Notes: generated by a model not told the origin, from the sequence alone. Counted from the first letter of the stretch, positions 26,054-35,639 are shown. The stretch is DNA of 64,000 nucleotides from Bradyrhizobium betae (GCF_004123905.1 NZ_MZXW01000053.1:494219-558218), one strand, 5' to 3'. Numbers and translations are program-made.

Positions 26054-26632
26054 ATGTCGACCGCCGAAGTGCACCGGCAGATCACCGGGGACGAGATCGC
26101 CCACACCTTCGAGGAGGAGGCGACGCCGAAGGTCGATCTTGGCGTCTATGCTTTCGAGGACTGGGTGGCGCTGGCGATCTTCTGGGTGATGGCGCTCGCC
26201 GTCTTCCTCCAATTCTTCACCCGCTATGTCCTCAACGACAGCTACGCCTGGACCGAGGAGATCGCGACCTATTGCCTGATCGGCGTGGTCTTTATCGGCG
26301 CCTCGATGTGCGTGCGGCTGTCGCGGCATATCCAGGTCGACCTGATCTATCGTTATCTGCCGCACATGGTGGCGCGCGGGCTGTCCACGGTGATCGACCT
26401 GATCCGGATCGCCTTCTTCGGCTACGCCATCAAGCTGGTCTGGGTCTACATCCAGATCATCGGCGACGAGTCGATGACCACGATCAATTTGCCAAAGGAC
26501 TACGTCTATTACGCCGTGCTGGCTGGCTTCGTGCTGATGTTCGTGCGCTCCGTGCAGGTGGCCATCCAACATTTGCGACAGGGTTATTCGATCCTCGAAC
26601 GTCCCGGCGCCTACGACGGTTTTGAAGGGTAA
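26054..26632 (+). CDS. dctQ: TRAP transporter small membrane subunit (DctQ family)
   Basis: 192 residues. ATG at 26054 follows GGGGAG. After a soluble N-terminus of ~35 residues there are four hydrophobic helices. The family motif NDSYAWTEEIATYCLIGVVF and the basic loop RLSRHIQVDLIYRYLP are clear. DctQ is the small partner of the DctM permease, and the dctM start lies just after its stop. It has no enzymatic role and its substrate follows that of the binding protein. Confidence 0.92.
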   Translation: MSTAEVHRQITGDEIAHTFEEEATPKVDLGVYAFEDWVALAIFWVMALAVFLQFFTRYVLNDSYAWTEEIATYCLIGVVFIGASMCVRLSRHIQVDLIYRYLPHMVARGLSTVIDLIRIAFFGYAIKLVWVYIQIIGDESMTTINLPKDYVYYAVLAGFVLMFVRSVQVAIQHLRQGYSILERPGAYDGFEG

Positions 26633-26636
26633 CGAG

Positions 26637-28043
26637 ATGCTGCTGTTGCTTGGAGGCTTTCTCATCCTGATGCTGCTCGGCGTTCCCGTGGCGATTGCCA
26701 TGGCCGCGTCGTCGCTGCTCTACATCCTGGTCAGCGGCGTGACGCCCGACGTCACGCTGGCGCAGCGCATGATCGCCGGTGTCGAGAGCTTTCCGCTGCT
26801 CGCCGTGCCGTTTTTCATCCTGGCCGGCAACCTCATGAACATCGCCGGCGTTACCGGGCGCATCTACAAATTCGCGGTTGCGCTGGTCGGCTGGATGCGC
26901 GGCGGCCTCGGCCACGTCAACATCATCGGCTCGGTGATCTTCTCCGGCATGTCCGGCACAGCCATTGCGGACGCCGCAGGTCTCGGCACCATCGAGATCA
27001 AGGCGATGAAGGATCACGGCTACTCCACCGAGTTTTCGGTCGGCGTGACCGCGGCCTCGGCAACGCTCGGGCCTATCATCCCGCCGTCACTGCCCTTCGT
27101 AATCTACGGCATGATGGCCAACGTCTCGATCGGCGCGCTGTTTTTGGGCGGCGTCATTCCCGGCATCGTCATGACGCTGCTGATGATGGCCACCGTCACC
27201 TATTTCGCGCACAAGAACAAATGGGGCAGCGATACGCCGTTCTCCTGGCCGCAGCTCGGCTCGGCCGGCCTCGAGATCGCGATCGTGCTGGCGTTCCCGA
27301 TGGCGATCTGGCTGATGGTGATGGCCGGCATGTCGGTCAACATGGCGGTGGTGATCGGCCTCGGCACGTTGCTGATCATCGACTGGTACTTCGACTTCTC
27401 CGCGGTGATGGCGCTGATGGCGCCGGTGATCCTGATTGGCGGCATGACGCTCGGCTGGTTCACGCCGACGGAGGCCGCGGTCGCCGCCGTGATCTGGTCG
27501 CTGTTCCTCGGCCTCGTGCGCTACCGAACCATGACCTTGAAGACGGTGGCGAAGGCGACCTTCGACACCATCGAGACCACGGCTTCGGTGCTGTTCATCG
27601 TCACCGCAGCCTCGATCTTCGCCTGGCTGCTGACGGTGTCGCAGGCCGCCCAGCTGCTCTCGGACTGGATGCTCAGCATCACCCACAATAAATGGGTGTT
27701 CCTGGCGCTCGCCAACGTCCTGATCCTGTTCGTCGGCTGCTTCATCGACACCACGGCGGCGATCACCATTCTGGTGCCGATCCTGCTGCCGATCGTGCTC
27801 AAGCTCGGCATCGATCCGATCCACTTTGGCCTGATCATGACGCTGAACCTGATGATTGGCCTGTTGCATCCACCGCTCGGCATGGTGCTGTTCGTGCTCG
27901 CCCGTGTGGCAAAGCTCTCGGTCGAGCGCACGACGGTCGCGATCCTGCCCTGGCTGGTGCCGCTGATGATCGCGCTGATCGCGATCACCTATATTCCCGA
28001 ACTCACCCTCTGGCTGCCGAAATACATGGGACTTTCCAAATGA
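26637..28043 (+). CDS. dctM: TRAP transporter large permease (DctM family)
   Basis: 468 residues, about 12 transmembrane helices. ATG at 26637 follows GAAGGG. DctM motifs are AVPFFILAGNLMNIAGVTGR, SGMSGTAIADAAGLGTIEI, and near the C-terminus NLMIGLLHPPLGMVLFVLAR. It is the sodium-driven translocation subunit. The stop overlaps the ATG of the dehydrogenase gene (ATGA, 28040-28043), coupling transport to the first catabolic step. Confidence 0.94.
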   Translation: MLLLLGGFLILMLLGVPVAIAMAASSLLYILVSGVTPDVTLAQRMIAGVESFPLLAVPFFILAGNLMNIAGVTGRIYKFAVALVGWMRGGLGHVNIIGSVIFSGMSGTAIADAAGLGTIEIKAMKDHGYSTEFSVGVTAASATLGPIIPPSLPFVIYGMMANVSIGALFLGGVIPGIVMTLLMMATVTYFAHKNKWGSDTPFSWPQLGSAGLEIAIVLAFPMAIWLMVMAGMSVNMAVVIGLGTLLIIDWYFDFSAVMALMAPVILIGGMTLGWFTPTEAAVAAVIWSLFLGLVRYRTMTLKTVAKATFDTIETTASVLFIVTAASIFAWLLTVSQAAQLLSDWMLSITHNKWVFLALANVLILFVGCFIDTTAAITILVPILLPIVLKLGIDPIHFGLIMTLNLMIGLLHPPLGMVLFVLARVAKLSVERTTVAILPWLVPLMIALIAITYIPELTLWLPKYMGLSK

Positions 28044-29089
28044 CCTCAACTGCTCTCGCCGCAACCCTGTTCGGCCCCGAAGACCTCCGCATGGTCGAGC
28101 ATCCGCTCGACAAGCTCGCAAACGGTATGGTGCGCATCCGCTTCGGTGCCGGCGGCATCTGCGGCTCGGACATGCACTACTTCCGCCATGCCCGGACCGG
28201 CGATTTCGTCGTGAAGTCGCCGCTGGTGCTCGGCCACGAGATCTCGGGCGAAGTCGTGGAGATCGCAGGCTCGGCAGCGAATTTGAAGGTCGGCGACCGC
28301 GTCGCGGTCAATCCGTCGCGCTGGTGCGGCCATTGCGTCGCCTGCCGCGAGGGCCGGCCGAACCTCTGCGAGAACATCTACTTTATGGGCTCGGCGTCGA
28401 AGACGCCGCACATGCAGGGTGGGTTCGCCAATTATTTCGACGCGATCCCGGCGCAGTGCGTGAAGATCCCGGATCACGTGTCCTATCAGGCCGCAGCGCT
28501 GGCCGAGCCGCTCGCGGTGTGCCTGCACGCGGTCGCGCGCGCCGGCAATATCGAGGGCAAGCGCGGCATCATCTTCGGCGCCGGCCCGATCGGGCTTCTG
28601 ACCATGCTCGCCGCGCACCGCGCCGGCATGGCCGATATCACGGTGGCCGACATCGCGCCGGCACCGCTCGCCTTTGCGACCCGGCTCGGTGCCTCGCATG
28701 TCGAGAACGTTTCGGGTGGTGAGGAAGCTCTGAAGGCACAGGCTGCGTCGCGTCCCTATGATGTCGCGTTCGAGGTTTCAGGCACCGCGGCGGGCCTCGC
28801 CAGCGCGATTGGGATCGTGCGACGTGGCGGTGTCGTGGTGCAGATCGGCAATCTGCCGGGCGGTCAGATTCCGACGCCGTCGAATGCCGTCATGGCGAAG
28901 GAGATCGACCTGCGCGGCTCGTTCCGCTTCGGCTTCGAGTTCATGACTGCGGTGGAGCTGATCGGTAACGGCAGCGTCGACGTGCTGTCGCTCGTCACCG
29001 CCGAACGGCCGCTGTCGACGGCGCCGGACGCGCTGCGGCTCGCGCTTGACCGCTCGCAGAGCGTCAAGGTCGTGCTGACCGCGAATTGA
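28040..29089 (+). CDS. Zinc-dependent alcohol dehydrogenase, L-idonate 5-dehydrogenase-like
   Basis: 349 residues. Catalytic zinc ligands Cys41 (ICGSD), His66 and Glu67 (LGHEISG) and structural zinc cysteines Cys96, Cys99, Cys102, Cys110 are all present. The NAD motif is FGAGPIGLL. The medium-chain family contains idonate, sorbitol, galactitol and threonine dehydrogenases. The phrase GGICGSDMHYFRHARTGDF and the sugar-acid context favour L-idonate 5-dehydrogenase, which makes 5-ketogluconate. It could instead oxidise another aldonate taken up by the TRAP system. The start overlaps dctM. Confidence 0.85.
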   Translation: MTSTALAATLFGPEDLRMVEHPLDKLANGMVRIRFGAGGICGSDMHYFRHARTGDFVVKSPLVLGHEISGEVVEIAGSAANLKVGDRVAVNPSRWCGHCVACREGRPNLCENIYFMGSASKTPHMQGGFANYFDAIPAQCVKIPDHVSYQAAALAEPLAVCLHAVARAGNIEGKRGIIFGAGPIGLLTMLAAHRAGMADITVADIAPAPLAFATRLGASHVENVSGGEEALKAQAASRPYDVAFEVSGTAAGLASAIGIVRRGGVVVQIGNLPGGQIPTPSNAVMAKEIDLRGSFRFGFEFMTAVELIGNGSVDVLSLVTAERPLSTAPDALRLALDRSQSVKVVLTAN

Positions 29090-29101
29090 TCGGAGAGAAC
29101 C

Positions 29102-30292
29102 ATGATGCTCGAGGGATGGCGCTGGTACGGACCCGATGATCCGGTTTCGCTCGACGATGTCAGGCAGGCCGGGGCGAGCGATATCGTCTCGGCCCTGCAT
29201 CAGGTGCCGATCGGGGAGGCCTGGACGCGCAAGGCAGTCGAGGAGCGCAAGAACTTCATCGAAAATGGCCAGCCGGGCCGCTCGCAACTGACCTGGTCGG
29301 TGGTGGAATCGATTCCGATCCCCGACGACGTCAAGCGGCTCGGCGGCAAGGCGACCAAATCGATCGAGGCGTGGATCGCGAGCCTGGAGGCGGTAGCTAG
29401 CGCCGGCATCAAGATCATCTGCTACAATTTCATGCCCGTGGTGGACTGGTGCCGCACCGATCTGGAATGGGAGCTGCCGAACGGCGCCCGCGCCATGCGC
29501 TTCGACCAAGATCGCTTTGCGGCGTTCGAGCTGCACGTCCTGAAGCGGCCGGCCGCCGTGCAGGAGTATTCGCCCGCGCAGCAGGCGCGTGCGAAGGTCT
29601 TGTTCGAGAAGATGAGCCAGGCCGATATCGACTATCTCGTCATGGTGATCGCCAGCGCGCTGCCCGGCTCGACCACCGAGCCGATGACTATCCCGCAATT
29701 CCGCGACCGGTTGGAGACCTATCGCGACATCACGCCGAAGATTTTGCGCCAGCATCTCGCCGAGTTCCTGCGCCGCGTCGCACCCGTCGCGGAGCAGCTC
29801 GGCGTGTCGCTGACCTTGCACCCGGACGATCCGCCGCGTCCGCTGTTCGGCCTGCCGCGCATTGCTTCGTCCGCCGATGACTATCAGGCGCTGTTCGACG
29901 CCGTGCCATCGAAGGCGAACGGCATCTGCCTGTGCACGGGCTCGCTCGGCGTGCGCGCGGAGAATAACCTTCCAGCGATGGCCGAACGCTTCGGCCCGCG
30001 CATCGCGTTCGCCCATCTGCGCGCGACCAAGCGCGAGGCCGACGGCCTGACATTCTACGAGTCCGATCATCTCGACGGCGATGTCGACATGGTCGCGGTG
30101 CTGAAGGCGCTCTTGAAAGAGAATGCGCGGCGCGCGCCCGACGAGCAAATCGTGTTCCGCCCCGACCACGGCCACCGCATGCTCGACGATCTCGCGGCGA
30201 CCAAGCGCACCAATCCCGGCTACACCGCGATCGGCCGCCTCCGCGGCCTCGCCGAGCTCCGCGGCGCCATCAGGGCGATCGAGCATCGATAG
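29102..30292 (+). CDS. uxuA: Mannonate dehydratase
   Basis: 396 residues. ATG at 29102 (or the adjacent one at 29105) follows GGAGAG. Family segments are WRWYGPDDPVSLDDVRQAGA, ICYNFMPVVDWCRTDLEWEL, LTLHPDDPPRPLFGLPRI and FRPDHGHRMLDDL. It removes water from D-mannonate to give 2-keto-3-deoxygluconate, with a metal held by conserved His, Cys and Asp. With uxuB it completes fructuronate to ketodeoxygluconate. A glucuronate isomerase (uxaC) is not in the window. Confidence 0.95.
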   Translation: MMLEGWRWYGPDDPVSLDDVRQAGASDIVSALHQVPIGEAWTRKAVEERKNFIENGQPGRSQLTWSVVESIPIPDDVKRLGGKATKSIEAWIASLEAVASAGIKIICYNFMPVVDWCRTDLEWELPNGARAMRFDQDRFAAFELHVLKRPAAVQEYSPAQQARAKVLFEKMSQADIDYLVMVIASALPGSTTEPMTIPQFRDRLETYRDITPKILRQHLAEFLRRVAPVAEQLGVSLTLHPDDPPRPLFGLPRIASSADDYQALFDAVPSKANGICLCTGSLGVRAENNLPAMAERFGPRIAFAHLRATKREADGLTFYESDHLDGDVDMVAVLKALLKENARRAPDEQIVFRPDHGHRMLDDLAATKRTNPGYTAIGRLRGLAELRGAIRAIEHR

Positions 30293-30433
30293 GGCAGCAG
30301 GGCCTCCCTAAAGGCCCGCGAGAGCCCGGGTCATTGCTCGCGGAGATTGTCTTCGGTTCCGGTGTGTGCCAGAGTGGCTGCATTGCATTTCCATCGACGC
30401 ATTGCAGCCATAGGCCATTTATAGGAGCTGAAC

Positions 30434-31336
30434 ATGAGCTTCCTGGTCGAGCGTCCGCCCGAGCAATATGATCGGGCCGCCTTCTCCGGTTTCAACACAT
30501 CCAGTACCTTCAACCTCGGCACCGCGCGCGCGATGATGTGGATGTCGCAGCTTGCCTACGAGACCCACGTACCCGCGACCATCGATGCCGTTTCGAAGCT
30601 GTTGCAGCTCTCCGACGTCAGGGTGTTGAGCAAGCCCGCGAAATCGTCGCTACCGATGACCGACACAAGGGGTGTCATCGTCAAGAAGGACAAGGCGACC
30701 ATTGTGGCCTTCGCGGGCACTGATCCCCTTCACCTTCTGAACTGGGTCAGCGACTTCACGCTCGGCCGGCCGCAGGCGGCCGTGCATGAAGGTTTCCTCG
30801 ATGCGGCGACGGCCGTCTGGGATGACGTGAAGGCGGCGCTGACGGCGGCACGCGACAGTGGCTCGCCGATCTTCATCACCGGACACAGTTTGGGCGCGGC
30901 CATCGCGGTGGTCACAGCAGATCTCGCGCGCCAGCAACTTCAACTTGGCAACGCGCAAATCTATCTGTTCGGCTGTCCGCGCGTCGGCCGGGCCGACTTC
31001 GTCGCGCCCTACAACATCACGTTCGGGGCGACGACCTATCGTCTGGTCCACGGCGCCGACATCGTCCCCACGGTGCCTCCGCCGCTGCTCGGATTTCACC
31101 ATGTTGGCGGCTATCTCGGTTGTGCTTCCGGTGCGACATTCGGTGCGACACCGCCGGCTCCCGGTTCAGATGAGCCGATGGCGGAGGCCGGATTGGGAGA
31201 GCAGCTCCGCGGTCTCTTCGTGGGCTTCTCGCAGAATGCGCGGAACGATGCGCTTGGCCAGCTCACCGTGGCGCTGCCGCCGGGGATCGGCGATCATCTG
31301 CCCGATCGGTACTGCGCTACGCTGACACCCGCTTAG
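30434..31336 (+). CDS. Class 3 lipase (fungal lipase-like)
   Basis: 300 residues, GGAG upstream. It has the lipase_3 fold: nucleophile Ser152 in GHSLG, the following FGCPRVGRADF segment, Asp in HGADIVPTVPP and His in GFHHVGGY. Upstream is the substrate-loop region KATIVAFAGTDPLHLLNWVSDF with the oxyanion site. I see no signal peptide, so it is likely cytoplasmic or exported by another route. It stands alone between uxuA and a convergent LysR gene, whose stop codon overlaps its own by two bases. Confidence 0.88.
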   Translation: MSFLVERPPEQYDRAAFSGFNTSSTFNLGTARAMMWMSQLAYETHVPATIDAVSKLLQLSDVRVLSKPAKSSLPMTDTRGVIVKKDKATIVAFAGTDPLHLLNWVSDFTLGRPQAAVHEGFLDAATAVWDDVKAALTAARDSGSPIFITGHSLGAAIAVVTADLARQQLQLGNAQIYLFGCPRVGRADFVAPYNITFGATTYRLVHGADIVPTVPPPLLGFHHVGGYLGCASGATFGATPPAPGSDEPMAEAGLGEQLRGLFVGFSQNARNDALGQLTVALPPGIGDHLPDRYCATLTPA

Positions 31337-32271
31337 TAACACGCAGCCATCGCGCCGAGTTTAGGATACAGCTTGTCGATCGCCGCGATCTCGCTTCGCA
31401 TCTGCGCGATGATCCAGTCGCGGATCTCGGCGGCGATGGGGCGCATCGGCCGGTTGCGCGGCGGCAGGAATTCGCAGATGCGGCTTGTGGTGGTGAGCCG
31501 GTCGGAGGCCGGCACCAGCGCGCCGGTCAGGAGCCAGTGCGAGGCGACCGTGAGCCAGCCGAGCGCGATGCCCTGGCCGAGCAGGGCCGCCTGCATCACG
31601 ACGGCATAGTCTGTGAAGCTCAGCGCTTTGGCGGCGCCGCGACGTCCGGTGAGCAACGAGGCGTAGTCCGCGGCCCAGTCGCCCGGCGTCTCGGCGAGGC
31701 GGATGATGGTGTTGCCTTCAGCGGGGTCGGTCTCGCCGAGATAGGTAGGGCTGCACATCGGCAGCATGACTTCCTTCATCACCAGTGTGCCGCCGGACGA
31801 CGGCTCGTCGCGGTCGCGGAAGCGCATGCCGAGATCGACATTCTCCACAGGCCCGCGCAACGCGCCGGAGATCAGCTGGAAGCGCAGATCGACCTGCGGA
31901 AACTGCTTCTGGAGCTTGTCGATGCGCGGCATCAGCCAGTGCGTGGTGAAGGCAGAGGAGACTGACAGCGTCACCGTCTCGGTGCCCTTGCGCCGCCGCT
32001 CGATCTCGACGAGACCGGTCTCGATGCTGCGAAAGCCTTCGAGCACGCGGCGATAAAGCAATTCGCCTTCCTCGGTGAGCACCGCGCGGCCCGCTGTGCG
32101 ATCGAACAGGCGGACGCCGAGATGCTCTTCGAACTGTCCGAGCATCCGGCTCACTGCCGGCTGCGTGACGTTCAACTCGGCGGCCGCCGCGGTGAAACTG
32201 CCATTGCGCGCTGCTGCGTCGAAGACGAACAGGGCGTTACTGGAGGGCAGCATCCGGCGCAGCTCGGGCAT
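31333..32271 (-). CDS. LysR-type regulator
   Basis: 312 residues. The HTH is in residues ~8-66 (NALFVFDAAARNGSFTAAAA, LNVTQPAVSRMLGQFEEHLG, RLFDRTAGRAVLTEEG), and the remainder is the ligand-binding domain. It is divergent from the ABC transporter operon beginning at 32483, the usual arrangement for a regulator and its target. The sequence resembles the GcvA-like group. The inverted repeat TTGGCAA-N10-TTGCCAA at 32300-32323 is a candidate site. The ligand may be the amine or opine that the ABC system imports. Confidence 0.9.
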   Translation of the reverse strand: MPELRRMLPSSNALFVFDAAARNGSFTAAAAELNVTQPAVSRMLGQFEEHLGVRLFDRTAGRAVLTEEGELLYRRVLEGFRSIETGLVEIERRRKGTETVTLSVSSAFTTHWLMPRIDKLQKQFPQVDLRFQLISGALRGPVENVDLGMRFRDRDEPSSGGTLVMKEVMLPMCSPTYLGETDPAEGNTIIRLAETPGDWAADYASLLTGRRGAAKALSFTDYAVVMQAALLGQGIALGWLTVASHWLLTGALVPASDRLTTTSRICEFLPPRNRPMRPIAAEIRDWIIAQMRSEIAAIDKLYPKLGAMAACY

Positions 32272-32299
32272 AACGCCATGTTATGAGCGCGGTGAGAAT

Positions 32300-32345
32300 T
32301 TGGCAATTGCCGAGTTTTGCCAAGTCTGGTGTCATCGGCATGACA
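32300..32345. promoter_or_regulatory. Inverted repeats in the LysR/ABC divergent promoter
   Basis: TTGGCAA (32300-32306) and TTGCCAA (32317-32323) are perfect inverses separated by ten bases. Next to it is TGTCAT-CGGC-ATGACA (32330-32345). They lie 29 and 59 bp before the lysR start codon, suitable for autoregulation and activation of the divergent operon. Confidence 0.4.
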
Positions 32346-32482
32346 GCCTAAAGATAGGGCTTACGAGCGAAGAGATGGTGCGACGCACGCTTCAATCGTG
32401 AAGGGTCAAAATCCCTGTCTATAAAGCAGGCTTATGGCGCGCAGTGAGGCACGCCAGCCAAGGGACATGGCGAGGTCGATCG

Positions 32483-33565
32483 TTGGACAAACGAGCGGAA
32501 AGCGTCGAGATCAGGTCGGCCAGCAAGGCCTACGGCGCCGTTCGCGCCCTCGACGACGTCTCCCTCAATGTCGGCGCCGGCGAATTCGTCTCGCTGCTCG
32601 GCCCGTCCGGCTCCGGCAAGACCACGCTGCTCGGCATTTTGGGCGGTTTCATCCTGCCGACCTCAGGCACAATTCTCTTCGGCGGCCGCGACGTCACCTG
32701 GATGCCGCCGCACAAGCGCGACATCGGCGTCGTGTTCCAGAACTACGCGCTGTTCCCGCATATGAGCGTCGGCGAGAACGTCGCCTTTCCCTTGCGCGCG
32801 CGCCATTTGCCGAAGGCGAGCTGGCCGGACAAGGTGCGCGCCGCGCTCGCGATGGTCGGCCTTGCCGGCTACGAAGAACGCGGCATCGCACAACTCTCCG
32901 GCGGCCAGCGCCAGCGCGTCGCGCTGGCGCGTGCCATGATCTTCGAGCCGCGCCTGATCCTGATGGACGAGCCGCTCTCCGCGCTCGACAAGCAGCTGCG
33001 CGAATCCATGCAGATCGAGCTGCGCGCGCTGCATCGGCGCATCGGCGCCACCATCATCTATGTCACCCACGACCAGCGCGAGGCGCTGACCATGAGCGAC
33101 CGCGTCGCCGTGATGAGGGACGGCCGCCTGATCCAGATCGACGCGCCCGAGCGGCTGCACGATCATCCCGCCGATTCCTTCGTCGCGAGTTTTATTGGCG
33201 AGGCGACGATGCTCCCCGTTCGCCGCGTCGATGCGTCCAGCGTCGCGCTTGGCAATGCGCTGCTGCGCAGCGCTCGCGCCATTCCGGATGGCGATGCGCT
33301 GATGCTCGCCGTGCACAGCGAAAAACTTTTGATCGACGACGGCGCACAGGATGCCGCCTGCAACCGGCTGACCGGGACGGTCACCGACATCGTCTATCAG
33401 GGCGAGAGCCTGCGCATCTTCCTGGCGCTTGCGGATGGCATCGCACTCAGCCTGCGCCAGCCGGCCTATCACCAGGCCTACCAGCGTATCCCGCCGCTCG
33501 GCGGCAGCCTTACCGTCACCCTTCACCCCGAGGACACCATCGTCGTGCCCAGGGGCAGCGACTAG
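32483..33565 (+). CDS. ABC transporter ATPase, spermidine/putrescine (PotA-like) type
   Basis: About 360 residues. The start is uncertain: TTG at 32483 begins DKRAESVEIRSASKAYG just before the conserved domain and has a GCGAGG ahead, while GTG at 32444 is an alternative. Walker A GPSGSGKTT, signature LSGGQRQR, Walker B LILMDEPLSALDK and the switch His (YVTHDQ) are intact. The C-terminal TOBE domain ends in VTLHPEDTIVVP. The order ATPase, HAD hydrolase, FAD oxidase, binding protein, two permeases indicates uptake and cytoplasmic breakdown of an amine or opine-like compound. Confidence 0.9.
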   Translation: MDKRAESVEIRSASKAYGAVRALDDVSLNVGAGEFVSLLGPSGSGKTTLLGILGGFILPTSGTILFGGRDVTWMPPHKRDIGVVFQNYALFPHMSVGENVAFPLRARHLPKASWPDKVRAALAMVGLAGYEERGIAQLSGGQRQRVALARAMIFEPRLILMDEPLSALDKQLRESMQIELRALHRRIGATIIYVTHDQREALTMSDRVAVMRDGRLIQIDAPERLHDHPADSFVASFIGEATMLPVRRVDASSVALGNALLRSARAIPDGDALMLAVHSEKLLIDDGAQDAACNRLTGTVTDIVYQGESLRIFLALADGIALSLRQPAYHQAYQRIPPLGGSLTVTLHPEDTIVVPRGSD

Positions 33566-33598
33566 CCTTCAGCCTTGTCCAAACCGAGAGAAGAAAAA

Positions 33599-34315
33599 AT
33601 GTCGTCAGCAGCCTCGTTCAGCAATTTCAAGGTTCTCACCTTCGACGTCGTCGGCACCTTGATCGATTTCGAGACCGGCGTGCTCTCAGCGGTGCGCAGG
33701 ATCTCGGGCAAGTCGCCGGCCGAGCTCAGCGACGACAAAATCTTCGAATCCTACAAGCGCGGCCGCGACAAGCACTATGAGCGCTCGAGCGAGGTGATGT
33801 TCCACGTCTATCGCTATCTCGCCAAGGAGCTTGGGCTGCCGGCTGACGACGCGTCCTGCGACGTGTTCCAGCTCGCGGTGCTGCGCTGGGGGCCGTTCTC
33901 TGACTCGGTCGAAGCGCTCAAGCGGCTGCGCACCAAGTTCCGCCTGGTGGCGATGACCAATGCGGATCGCGTTGCGCTCTCTTGCTACGCGCACGCGCTC
34001 GGCGATCCCTTCGACGACACCGTCTGCGCCGACGATACCGGCGTGGCCAAACCGAACCCGGAGTTCTTCGCCTACAACAAGGGCCGCCAGTCCGCCTTCG
34101 GCTACAAGCAGTCGGACATCCTGCACGTCGCGCAAAGCCAGTACCACGACGTCGGGATCGCGCGGAAGCTAGGCTATAAAGTGTGCTGGATCGAGCGCCG
34201 CCAGGGTATCGCCGGTTTTGGCGGCACGCCAGCCGTGGAGACGCTGACAAAACCGGACTTCCATTTCCCGACGCTGAAAGCGCTCGCCGACGCGGCGATC
34301 GGGCCTGCGGCGTAA
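33599..34315 (+). CDS. HAD type II hydrolase (haloacid dehalogenase-like)
   Basis: 238 residues. ATG at 33599 follows GAGAGAAG. The first HAD motif reads FDVVGT with nucleophile Asp16 and a Val where phosphatases have the second Asp, as in L-2-haloacid dehalogenases (DxYGT). Motif II is AMTNAD, motif III KPNPEFF and motif IV AQSQYHDVGIA. A true dehalogenase is possible, but in this operon it may act on another small organic acid or phosphate. It is embedded between the ABC ATPase and the amine oxidase, so it probably belongs to the same catabolic route. Confidence 0.82.
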   Translation: MSSAASFSNFKVLTFDVVGTLIDFETGVLSAVRRISGKSPAELSDDKIFESYKRGRDKHYERSSEVMFHVYRYLAKELGLPADDASCDVFQLAVLRWGPFSDSVEALKRLRTKFRLVAMTNADRVALSCYAHALGDPFDDTVCADDTGVAKPNPEFFAYNKGRQSAFGYKQSDILHVAQSQYHDVGIARKLGYKVCWIERRQGIAGFGGTPAVETLTKPDFHFPTLKALADAAIGPAA

Positions 34316-34319
34316 ATCC

Positions 34320-35639
34320 GTGAGCGCGGGCATGACACGGGACTGGAGCGCGCTGCCATCGGCCAATTCGCTGTGGGAAGCCACGGCGCAGCCGGCGTGC
34401 GACTTTCCCGTGCTGTCGGGCGAGCAACAGGCAGATGTGGTGATCATCGGCGCGGGCTACACCGGCCTGTCCGCCGCGCACCACATTGCCAAGAGTGGCC
34501 TGTCGCCAATCGTGCTCGAAGCCAACCGCCCCGGCTGGGGCGCGAGCGGGCGCAATGGCGGCGTGATCACCGCGAAGTTTCGCCTGTCGTTCCGCGAGAT
34601 CGACGCCGCGCATGGCCGCGCCATGGCGCGGCGCATGTACGAGATCGCGCATGAATCGACCGACATGGTCGAGGAGCTGGTGTCGGAATTCGGCATCGCC
34701 AGTGCTGCGTTGACGCGCACCGGCCAGGTCAAGGCCGCGCATAACGAGACGACACTGAAGGCCGCGATCGACGAAGCCAACTGGATGACGCGCGAAATGG
34801 GCGATGCGGAGGTCCGTATCCTCGACAAGCGCGGGGTGCGGGATGAGACCGGCTCCGACATTTTTGTCGGTGGCGTGCTCAATCCCGGCTCCGGTGGCAT
34901 CCATCCTCTGAACTATCTGCGCGGCCTTGCCGACGGCGTCGCGCGCCGCGGCGTCTCCATCTTCCAGGAGTCACCGGTCGTAAAACTCCGGCGCGAGAAG
35001 GACGGCATCGTCGCCGAGACGCCGCAAGGTGCGGTGCGTGCGAAGCAAGCGATCATCGCCACCAACAGCTATTCCGATCTGACCGATGCGACCGCGCAGA
35101 TGCAGCGCACGCTGATCCCGTTCCGCAGCGCCATCATCGCCACCGAACAGCTGCCGCGCAATCTCGCGGGAAAGCTGATGCCGACCGGGCGCACCTACAC
35201 CGAGACCAAGCGCATGATGCGCTGGTTCCGCATGGTCGACAACCGAGTGATCTTCGGCGGCCGCGGCGCCTTCGGCAAGCAGGACTCGCAAGCCGCCTTC
35301 GATGCGCTGCGCAAGGCCATGGTCGGCATCTTCCCTGATCTCGTCGACGTCCCGCTCGCCTACAGATGGTCGGGCCTTGTCGGCATGACGCTGGACTCGG
35401 TGCCGCACATCGGCCGGCTCGACGACCGCACGCTGGTCTCGATGGGTTACAACGGTGCCGGCGTGGCGATGTCGAGCCTGATGGGCCGGTATCTTGCCGC
35501 CTTCGCGCGCGGTGAGAGCCCCGATGTCGGCCTGCTCGATGTCAGGCGCATGAAGGCGATCCCGTTCTATCCGCTGCGCGAGCCCGCGGTGCGCATGGTC
35601 GCCGGCTGGTACCAGTTTCTCGATGCGATCGGTCAGTGA
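34320..35639 (+). CDS. FAD-dependent amine oxidoreductase (PuuB/DAO family)
   Basis: 439 residues from GTG at 34320 (ATG 34332 is an alternative). The FAD motif is VVIIGAGYTGLSAAHHIAKS, followed by the DAO-family segment GWGASGRNGGVI. The C-terminal NAD/FAD closing motif is MGYNGAGVAMSSLMGRYLA. Relatives include gamma-glutamylputrescine oxidase and opine/glycine oxidases. Its place beside a polyamine-type ABC transporter suggests oxidation of an imported N-substituted amino compound with release of an aldehyde or oxo acid. The exact substrate is unknown. Confidence 0.88.
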   Translation: MSAGMTRDWSALPSANSLWEATAQPACDFPVLSGEQQADVVIIGAGYTGLSAAHHIAKSGLSPIVLEANRPGWGASGRNGGVITAKFRLSFREIDAAHGRAMARRMYEIAHESTDMVEELVSEFGIASAALTRTGQVKAAHNETTLKAAIDEANWMTREMGDAEVRILDKRGVRDETGSDIFVGGVLNPGSGGIHPLNYLRGLADGVARRGVSIFQESPVVKLRREKDGIVAETPQGAVRAKQAIIATNSYSDLTDATAQMQRTLIPFRSAIIATEQLPRNLAGKLMPTGRTYTETKRMMRWFRMVDNRVIFGGRGAFGKQDSQAAFDALRKAMVGIFPDLVDVPLAYRWSGLVGMTLDSVPHIGRLDDRTLVSMGYNGAGVAMSSLMGRYLAAFARGESPDVGLLDVRRMKAIPFYPLREPAVRMVAGWYQFLDAIGQ

